A DNA stretch of 64,000 nucleotides from Hygrocybe punicea. Lineage: Eukaryota; Basidiomycota; Agaricomycetes; Agaricales; Hygrophoraceae. The notes beneath the pieces were generated by a model. It ran no database searches and had not been told where the DNA came from. It worked only from the letters and a program-made list of their open reading frames with translations. Both the position numbers and the translations under genes were made by a program. Location: positions 1,798,001 through 1,862,000 of the forward strand of contig OY744469.1 in NCBI GenBank assembly GCA_963556145.1, read 5' to 3'. Below are positions 56,205-64,000 of the stretch, piece after piece (within the stretch, counting starts at the first letter, position 1; every line of letters begins with the position of its first letter).

Positions 56205-56398
56205 ATCGGGAATGTCTAAATCGGGATGCGGGTTGGAAAGCGGGTCAGGTCGAGGAGGTACGAGGAAGGGGTCGAAGTCGTAAGCGGGGCTGAGCGATTA
56301 GAGTCGGGAACAAAGAAAAAATGTCATGAAAGTCAAACCCGACGGTGGGGAGGGTATGAAAAGACAAAAGAACTAAACTCCTCACGGTGGGCTCCAGT

Positions 56399-56991
56399 TG
56401 TGATGGCGAGTTCTGTTGTAGACCCGGAATAGGAATCTACGGAAAGGGTGATCAGCTAAGAAGTGATCAGAGGAGTAAAGTCTTTCTATAGTGTCTAGTC
56501 AATCCAACCCGAATCCAGGGTTCCAGATCAGAGGGGAAGTGAAGGGAGTGGAGTATGAAGACTAATATGGATGATACGAATAGTGGACTAAGAAATAGAA
56601 CTGAAGGGGAGTGATAACCTGTATTTTCTCTATGGTTGTAGTATAAGGGTACATCTTTTATACTACTGGGAGTGATCCTGTGCTGTAGTAACTATGTACT
56701 ACAAGCGAAGGCTGTAACTGATAGGAGTGGAGTGGAGCGGAGTATAGGAGGAATGGTGCTATGTACTAAGTAACAGGAAATGAAGATATATCATATGTAA
56801 CTATATACGTACTGATTCCGGGTCGTTAGAGACATCGCATCTTGAGTATGAACGATTCTGGAGGGGGATCCGGAGCGGAATCGACAGAGAGGACCGGAAT
56901 CGGGCAGAATCGATGATACATGAATGGGAATGGATGGGGACAATGTGGGATATGAAGAGGATTCGGGTCCAGATGGCCTGGAGCCCCTACA
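56399..56991 (-). repeat. Family A LTR, shared between array units 1 and 2
   Basis: 593 bp, starts TGTGATGGCGAG. It acts as the 5' LTR of unit 1 and the 3' LTR of unit 2. Confidence 0.9.
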
Positions 56992-57328
56992 TCCGGTCAG
57001 GACTCAGATAGAGACCATCCCTGGTCGATCCATACGAAATAACGAAGATACCGGGGTCGTGGGAATAAATGAGTGGAGGCGATGTTGAAAATGGGCGGAA
57101 TCAATTGTACAACATGAACAAGATCGAAGCCGGCGGGTATCGAAGCGTCGGGAAGCAGTGGTCCGGAGCTACCAAAAGAGGGTGGGGCGAAACGGCTGGA
57201 TAAAGGAACAATGGTCACGTGATGGGGCAACAAATACAAACAAGAAAACTTTTCAACACGACTTCAACAATCTCGACAACAACCTCAACAAGCCCAACAA
57301 ACCCAACAAACACCAACACCAACACCAG

Positions 57329-58779
57329 ATGTCGACGGAATACAACCATTTCCTCAATACTCTCGATGCGGAAACGCAGCAAGACTTTGAGAGCGCTGTA
57401 GCCGAGTTACTAGAAGTCGATGCGGCCGGAATCGATATTGTACGTGACAGATTTGAGAACGAAGCATGGCAATGGGTGGTGAGATGACGACAGGCCATGG
57501 TAAGTGATTCCGTTCTTGTAAATGACCTGAACTAACGATACCACGCAGCGGAACTACAGGGGAATATCGACGGAAAACCGGGACAATGGAATCAATGTGA
57601 TGGAACCAAGGGACTTCTCGATGGGCGGAGAGATGGTGGTCGAGGTCGAGAAATGGTTGTGGAGCTGGGAGGAATACAAGAAGGAAGAGGGGGTGCGTTG
57701 GGAAGTCGAGGAAGCATCACAGTTGCAGGAGGAAAAGGAGGAGGAGGAAGCGAGGAGACAACGGGTTGAGAAGGCGGCAGAGCTCGAGCGGAAATGGGCA
57801 GAGGATTTGCAGATGTACAAGGAGGATATAAATAGGAGGGCGGAGGTGGAGAAGCAGATTGAGGAGGCGGAAAGGGCAAAGGTGGCAGAGGTAGCAAAAA
57901 GGGATGATGCAGCCACGGAAAGGGACCGGGAGGAGACCACACAAACCAGCAATCACGGAAGCGAGGATGAGGAGGGCACCTGGTCTGATCAACAACTACG
58001 AAAATGCAAGAGGCTTCAAGCACTTAACGCAATCAAGAACAAAAAGGTCAACCGGGACAACAAAACCGTTCACGGGGACTACAACAGCAGTGACGATTTC
58101 TCGAATGCGAGCGGGAACAAGGACGTGGAACCGAAGGGAAAGATTCCGGGGGTAAGTGATACTCAGGCTCATTCATCATTTCCATCTAACAATTCTGTAG
58201 TATATGCAATCGTACCGGATCCGGCAATGCGATGCGTGTGTGACCACCAATGCTGTTTGTCGTGGAATCGAGGGATACACATGCGATCGATGCAAAAGGC
58301 TTAAACGACGTTGCGGACTGTCGACGAAGGGACCGGCCACCAGAGCCGGAAAAGTGGAAAGGAAAGGGAAGGCGAAGGCGGGTAGTCCAAAGAGAAAGGT
58401 CATCGCGAAGAAGATTCCAAAGCTGGTGAAGAAGCCCAGGCTATGGGCCAGAGAGGCGTCGACTAGCAAACGGATGTTAACCGATGTCGAACCAGATACG
58501 GAATCGGAGCGGGACAATGGGAGGCGAGGAAATCCGTTCAAGCACCTGCAGATCGGAGCCAGAATCAGTGACCATGTCTGGGCAATGCCCAAGATGGCAA
58601 TGGAAACACAGAGGGAGATATTGACGATCGCGGATGGCCTCTCTGAATATGTCGCGGAGGTCCACACAAAGCTAACCCATTGGACGAAGGAGCTAAATCG
58701 ACTACGCGCGAACCAAGCCCATATCTTCAGCCAACTCGACATGATCGACACGAAACTCGACGAAGGGAGAAGGGAATAA
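57329..58779 (+). CDS. Antisense gene, array copy 2
   Basis: Exons 57329-57478, 57549-58151 and 58201-58779, the same as copy 1 shifted by 4,334 bp, with an identical 443-residue reading as far as I could compare, including the six cysteines and both introns. Being unbroken in every array unit fits a recent amplification and says little about selection by itself. Confidence 0.75.
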
Positions 58780-59116
58780 AAGGGGAATGGACGAAAAGGG
58801 AAGGGAAAGCGGAACGTCGAACAATGTATATAAAATAAAAATAGAGTATATAATAAAACTATAAACGGAAAAGAGGGAAACGGAACGACGAGATAAGATA
58901 ACCGGAATCTGGGGGTCAAGGAGGAGGACGGGACCAGAATACAATGGAAACGAAACAGGTCTGGAACGAGCGGGAAACAATGGAAACTAGAAATGGAAAC
59001 GAAAATATCAACAAGTGAGAACCGGGAACGTGAACGGAAAGCGGAACGGAAGACGAAAACGCAAAAATAGGAGACGGAAACGGGTCTATATCCCCACAAG
59101 AGTTTCTGAAAGAAGG

Positions 59117-60538
59117 TCAGAGGTGGAACGATGAGAGGAGGTGTAGAACTTCTTGCAAATATTCGAGCGAGGTGTCGAGGGGGTGGAGGTCCAAAATGTG
59201 ATGACAAAGTAGAATGAAGACGGAAACGAGGAACAATAAAAATTTGAGAACCGGAGTGCCGACACCAACACGATCCCATATAACGGGTGTGCCGCGTGAC
59301 GGGTCTAAAAACGATGGGGTGCCCCAAGCAGGCGAAGACAGAACCGACAACGATACGGGAGCGGAAACAACGAGGGGAACCAGGAATGAGGGGGTTGACA
59401 TAACGGAATCAGAACCAGATTTAAAATCAAATAAAAGGGGTGAAATGGGGTCCAGAATGGGAACGGGTACGGAATGCTCAACCAAGGTCGACGGAATCTC
59501 GATAGACGGTGACGGAGGACAATATGGCGGCAATATCGGGGACGGAATGTCTATTTCTGGAGAATCCGAGGACAATGGGAGCGGGTCCGGTACGAGTTCA
59601 TGGACGGAAAGCGGAGGGGTCGAATCCAGAGACGATGTGGACGAAATAGGAAATGAAATGGATAAATCGGTGACCGGCATCGATAAATGGGGAATGGGAT
59701 CGGACGGGGATGACACGGGACTGGACAACAAAACCTGTAAACAAATAACGGTCTCGACGGGCACTGGAATGGACGGGGACGGGGAACACGATGATGGGGA
59801 CAGAGTATACGAAGGACTGGAATGAACGTGGGGGATGGAATGAACGACAGTGGGTGGGATCAAGGTCGGAATCAGGACCGGAGATGACAAAGCTATGACG
59901 GGTGGGGGACTGGGACCGGAATCGGGACTAGAGATAGTAACAGCAAGGGAAGGGGATTTCGGAACGGAGTGATAACCAGAAAGTAGGAATAAGGCGGCAT
60001 CGTGGAAAACATCGAGTGGGTACGGATCGTCGTGGTAATGGTCGGGAAGAAGGTAATGGAGGCGTTCTTCAATACGTAGATGAAGGTCTGAGTCGAATCC
60101 ATTGGCGAAGTATGTGTTCCGTTGTTTATCCGATAGACGGCCATTGTCAAACAAGACACCGGAAACGCGTATGAAATCCTGGAAATATTGTCCTAAGTCC
60201 GCTTTGTTCTCTATACCGTAAGCCGATTGTCGTCGCGTAAGTTGACCGAGATCCGAGATCGTATACCAGATGGAATCCATAGCACCGGGATAAAAGTCGA
60301 AGACGGCACGTCGGAAAGCGATGAAGTCTTTAGCGGAAGTGGCGGGAAGTGTCAACCAGAGTTCATAATCATCATTGTTGAGGTACCATAGCGTGTAGTG
60401 AATCTTCAAAGCGTCCATGAGTCCACAATCGGAACAGAGTATGTCGATTTCGTCAAAGAAGGGGGGAAGGTTGAGTTCATTTCCGTCGAATGTCGGGGCT
60501 GAGGAATCACCTCGGAGAGGCATGAATCTGTGCGTCAT
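59117..60538 (-). CDS. Gag-like ORF, array copy 2
   Basis: 473 residues, one substitution relative to copy 1 (PPIIALSS to PPVIALSS near residue 210). Intact. Confidence 0.8.
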   Translation of the reverse strand: MTHRFMPLRGDSSAPTFDGNELNLPPFFDEIDILCSDCGLMDALKIHYTLWYLNNDDYELWLTLPATSAKDFIAFRRAVFDFYPGAMDSIWYTISDLGQLTRRQSAYGIENKADLGQYFQDFIRVSGVLFDNGRLSDKQRNTYFANGFDSDLHLRIEERLHYLLPDHYHDDPYPLDVFHDAALFLLSGYHSVPKSPSLAVTISSPDSGPSPPPVIALSSPVLIPTLIPPTVVHSIPHVHSSPSYTLSPSSCSPSPSIPVPVETVICLQVLLSSPVSSPSDPIPHLSMPVTDLSISFPISSTSSLDSTPPLSVHELVPDPLPLSSDSPEIDIPSPILPPYCPPSPSIEIPSTLVEHSVPVPILDPISPLLFDFKSGSDSVMSTPSFLVPLVVSAPVSLSVLSSPAWGTPSFLDPSRGTPVIWDRVGVGTPVLKFLLFLVSVFILLCHHILDLHPLDTSLEYLQEVLHLLSSFHL

Positions 60539-60732
60539 ATCGGGAATGTCTAAATCGGGATGCGGGTTGGAAAGCGGGTCAGGTCGAGGAGGTACGAGGA
60601 AGGGGTCGAAGTCGTAAGCGGGGCTGAGCGATTAGAGTCGGGAACAAAGAAAAAATGTCATGAAAGTCAAACCCGACGGTGGGGAGGGTATGAAAAGACA
60701 AAAGAACTAAACTCCTCACGGTGGGCTCCAGT

Positions 60733-61325
60733 TGTGATGGCGAGTTCTGTTGTAGACCCGGAATAGGAATCTACGGAAAGGGTGATCAGCTAAGAAGTGA
60801 TCAGAGGAGTAAAGTCTTTCTATAGTGTCTAGTCAATCCAACCCGAATCCAGGGTTCCAGATCAGAGGGGAAGTGAAGGGAGTGGAGTATGAAGACTAAT
60901 ATGGATGATACGAATAGTGGACTAAGAAATAGAACTGAAGGGGAGTGATAACCTGTATTTTCTCTATGGTTGTAGTATAAGGGTACATCTTTTATACTAC
61001 TGGGAGTGATCCTGTGCTGTAGTAACTATGTACTACAAGCGAAGGCTGTAACTGATAGGAGTGGAGTGGAGCGGAGTATAGGAGGAATGGTGCTATGTAC
61101 TAAGTAACAGGAAATGAAGATATATCATATGTAACTATATACGTACTGATTCCGGGTCGTTAGAGACATCGCATCTTGAGTATGAACGATTCTGGAGGGG
61201 GATCCGGAGCGGAATCGACAGAGAGGACCGGAATCGGGCAGAATCGATGATACATGAATGGGAATGGATGGGGACAATGTGGGATATGAAGAGGATTCGG
61301 GTCCAGATGGCCTGGAGCCCCTACA
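60733..61325 (-). repeat. Family A LTR, shared between array units 2 and 3
   Basis: 593 bp, apparently identical to the LTR at 56399-56991. Confidence 0.9.
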
Positions 61326-61662
61326 TCCGGTCAGGACTCAGATAGAGACCATCCCTGGTCGATCCATACGAAATAACGAAGATACCGGGGTCGTGGGAAT
61401 AAATGAGTGGAGGCGATGTTGAAAATGGGCGGAATCAATTGTACAACATGAACAAGATCGAAGCCGGCGGGTATCGAAGCGTCGGGAAGCAGTGGTCCGG
61501 AGCTACCAAAAGAGGGTGGGGCGAAACGGCTGGATAAAGGAACAATGGTCACGTGATGGGGCAACAAATACAAACAAGAAAACTTTTCAACACGACTTCA
61601 ACAATCTCGACAACAACCTCAACAAGCCCAACAAACCCAACAAACACCAACACCAACACCAG

Positions 61663-63113
61663 ATGTCGACGGAATACAACCATTTCCTCAATACTCTCGA
61701 TGCGGAAACGCAGCAAGACTTTGAGAGCGCTGTAGCCGAGTTACTAGAAGTCGATGCGGCCGGAATCGATATTGTACGTGACAGATTTGAGAACGAAGCA
61801 TGGCAATGGGTGGTGAGATGACGACAGGCCATGGTAAGTGATTCCGTTCTTGTAAATGACCTGAACTAACGATACCACGCAGCGGAACTACAGGGGAATA
61901 TCGACGGAAAACCGGGACAATGGAATCAATGTGATGGAACCAAGGGACTTCTCGATGGGCGGAGAGATGGTGGTCGAGGTCGAGAAATGGTTGTGGAGCT
62001 GGGAGGAATACAAGAAGGAAGAGGGGGTGCGTTGGGAAGTCGAGGAAGCATCACAGTTGCAGGAGGAAAAGGAGGAGGAGGAAGCGAGGAGACAACGGGT
62101 TGAGAAGGCGGCAGAGCTCGAGCGGAAATGGGCAGAGGATTTGCAGATGTACAAGGAGGATATAAATAGGAGGGCGGAGGTGGAGAAGCAGATTGAGGAG
62201 GCGGAAAGGGCAAAGGTGGCAGAGGTAGCAAAAAGGGATGATGCAGCCACGGAAAGGGACCGGGAGGAGACCACACAAACCAGCAATCACGGAAGCGAGG
62301 ATGAGGAGGGCACCTGGTCTGATCAACAACTACGAAAATGCAAGAGGCTTCAAGCACTTAACGCAATCAAGAACAAAAAGGTCAACCGGGACAACAAAAC
62401 CGTTCACGGGGACTACAACAGCAGTGACGATTTCTCGAATGCGAGCGGGAACAAGGACGTGGAACCGAAGGGAAAGATTCCGGGGGTAAGTGATACTCAG
62501 GCTCATTCATCATTTCCATCTAACAATTCTGTAGTATATGCAATCGTACCGGATCCGGCAATGCGATGCGTGTGTGACCACCAATGCTGTTTGTCGTGGA
62601 ATCGAGGGATACACATGCGATCGATGCAAAAGGCTTAAACGACGTTGCGGACTGTCGACGAAGGGACCGGCCACCAGAGCCGGAAAAGTGGAAAGGAAAG
62701 GGAAGGCGAAGGCGGGTAGTCCAAAGAGAAAGGTCATCGCGAAGAAGATTCCAAAGCTGGTGAAGAAGCCCAGGCTATGGGCCAGAGAGGCGTCGACTAG
62801 CAAACGGATGTTAACCGATGTCGAACCAGATACGGAATCGGAGCGGGACAATGGGAGGCGAGGAAATCCGTTCAAGCACCTGCAGATCGGAGCCAGAATC
62901 AGTGACCATGTCTGGGCAATGCCCAAGATGGCAATGGAAACACAGAGGGAGATATTGACGATCGCGGATGGCCTCTCTGAATATGTCGCGGAGGTCCACA
63001 CAAAGCTAACCCATTGGACGAAGGAGCTAAATCGACTACGCGCGAACCAAGCCCATATCTTCAGCCAACTCGACATGATCGACACGAAACTCGACGAAGG
63101 GAGAAGGGAATAA
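61663..63113 (+). CDS. Antisense gene, array copy 3
   Basis: Exons 61663-61812, 61883-62485 and 62535-63113, identical in layout and reading to copies 1 and 2. Confidence 0.75.
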
Positions 63114-63450
63114 AAGGGGAATGGACGAAAAGGGAAGGGAAAGCGGAACGTCGAACAATGTATATAAAATAAAAATAGAGTATATAATAAAACTATAAAC
63201 GGAAAAGAGGGAAACGGAACGACGAGATAAGATAACCGGAATCTGGGGGTCAAGGAGGAGGACGGGACCAGAATACAATGGAAACGAAACAGGTCTGGAA
63301 CGAGCGGGAAACAATGGAAACTAGAAATGGAAACGAAAATATCAACAAGTGAGAACCGGGAACGTGAACGGAAAGCGGAACGGAAGACGAAAACGCAAAA
63401 ATAGGAGACGGAAACGGGTCTATATCCCCACAAGAGTTTCTGAAAGAAGG

Positions 63451-64000
63451 TCAGAGGTGGAACGATGAGAGGAGGTGTAGAACTTCTTGCAAATATTCGA
63501 GCGAGGTGTCGAGGGGGTGGAGGTCCAAAATGTGATGACAAAGTAGAATGAAGACGGAAACGAGGAACAATAAAAATTTGAGAACCGGAGTGCCGACACC
63601 AACACGATCCCATATAACGGGTGTGCCGCGTGACGGGTCTAAAAATGATGGGGTGCCCCAAGCAGGCGAAGACAGAACCGACAACGATACGGGAGCGGAA
63701 ACAACGAGGGGAACCAGGAATGAGGGGGTTGACATAACGGAATCAGAACCAGATTTAAAATCAAATAAAAGGGGTGAAATGGGGTCCAGAATGGGAACGG
63801 GTACGGAATGCTCAACCAAGGTCGACGGAATCTCGATAGACGGTGACGGAGGACAATATGGCGGCAATATCGGGGACGGAATGTCTATTTCTGGAGAATC
63901 CGAGGACAATGGGAGCGGGTCCGGTACGAGTTCATGGACGGAAAGCGGAGGGGTCGAATCCAGAGACGATGTGGACGAAATAGGAAATGAAATGGATAAA
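63451..64000 (-). CDS. Gag-like ORF, array copy 3 (cut by window end)
   Basis: The C-terminal ~182 codons of the Gag-like frame, ending at 63451 as in copies 1 and 2; the start lies beyond the window. The sequence seen matches the other copies. Confidence 0.8.
   Translation of the reverse strand, partial: LSISFPISSTSSLDSTPPLSVHELVPDPLPLSSDSPEIDIPSPILPPYCPPSPSIEIPSTLVEHSVPVPILDPISPLLFDFKSGSDSVMSTPSFLVPLVVSAPVSLSVLSSPAWGTPSFLDPSRGTPVIWDRVGVGTPVLKFLLFLVSVFILLCHHILDLHPLDTSLEYLQEVLHLLSSFHL

Larger units (their letters stand above)
52062..64000 (-). mobile_element. Tandem array of family A LTR elements, period 4,334 bp
   Basis: Order LTR (52066-52657), internal (52658-56398), LTR (56399-56991), internal (56992-60732), LTR (60733-61325), internal (61326 to window end). 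Neighbouring units share an LTR, as expected from unequal recombination between elements. Elements are in minus orientation: the primer-binding site (TGGAGCCCACCGTGAGG, minus strand) lies at 56381-56397 and 60715-60731. The left flank CCGG (52062-52065) would be one target copy; the right end is outside the window. Internal units differ at only a few positions (for example 54990 T versus 59312 C region; 55567 versus 59901). Confidence 0.9.

Noticed and set aside
1..64000. CRISPR arrays, tRNA and rRNA genes
   Set aside because: No regularly spaced identical short repeats with unique spacers, and no cloverleaf or rRNA-like stretch noticed by eye; the direct repeats seen are WD40 units, LTRs and tandem retroelements.

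Overview
The window is nuclear DNA of a filamentous fungus, almost certainly a mushroom-forming basidiomycete (Agaricomycetes). Host-type genes have several 50-70 nt introns, there is a C2/NACHT/WD40 fungal NLR, and most of the sequence is layered transposable elements of Agaricomycete character. The genus cannot be told from the sequence. There is one 100-N assembly gap (27078-27177). No rRNA, tRNA or CRISPR was seen.

Layout. 0.5-1.3 kb: decayed cysteine-rich secreted-protein gene (-). 2.4-6.8 kb: NLR gene (+) whose WD40 array is made of near-identical units; it carries a 2-nt deletion and is cut off in the tenth unit. 6.8-7.5 kb: the 5' part of a minus-strand gene that starts 78 bp from eIF2B-gamma (7609-9485, +), the clearest intact housekeeping gene. 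9.5-25 kb: an old locus T1 with an alpha-kinase gene (+) and a DDE integrase gene (-), broken by a solo LTR, a full LTR element, a TA-flanked MITE and another LTR that itself holds a 155-bp-LTR mini element. 26.2-28 kb: fold-back repeat with the assembly gap. 28.2-31.9 kb: a 1,216-codon intronless gene with a bacterial-type InlB repeat, a horizontal-transfer candidate. 32.7-33.7 kb: dead Tc1/mariner transposase. 35.8-40.1 kb: a minus-strand hypothetical gene split by a nest of two LTR elements. 42.2-48.8 kb: T2, a 6.6-kb terminal-inverted-repeat element flanked by GGAACA, carrying a DDE integrase, an alpha-kinase gene and a piece of a poly(A)-binding-protein gene. 49.5-52.1 kb: dead hAT element. 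52.07-64 kb: tandem array (4,334-bp period) of an LTR element.

The most unusual system is the LTR element of the 52-64 kb array, also present as a diverged copy at 15.3-21.0 kb. It has no visible reverse transcriptase. It carries a sense Gag-like ORF (473 aa) and, convergent to it on the opposite strand, a three-exon gene for a 443-aa protein with coiled coils and a perfectly spaced Zn2Cys6 cluster. A second theme is the pairing of alpha-kinase genes with the same DDE-integrase family at T1 and T2. Third, nearly all LTR insertions here have 4-bp target duplications of the form NCGN, and the two Gag-type LTR families share one primer-binding site, suggesting they are mobilised by one machinery encoded elsewhere.

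Many insertions are proven by the sequence itself: removing the insert plus one target duplication restores an open frame in the T1 alpha-kinase, the T1 integrase (MITE) and the 35.8-40.1 kb gene. Exon ends are hand-derived from GT/AG signals and frame continuity.
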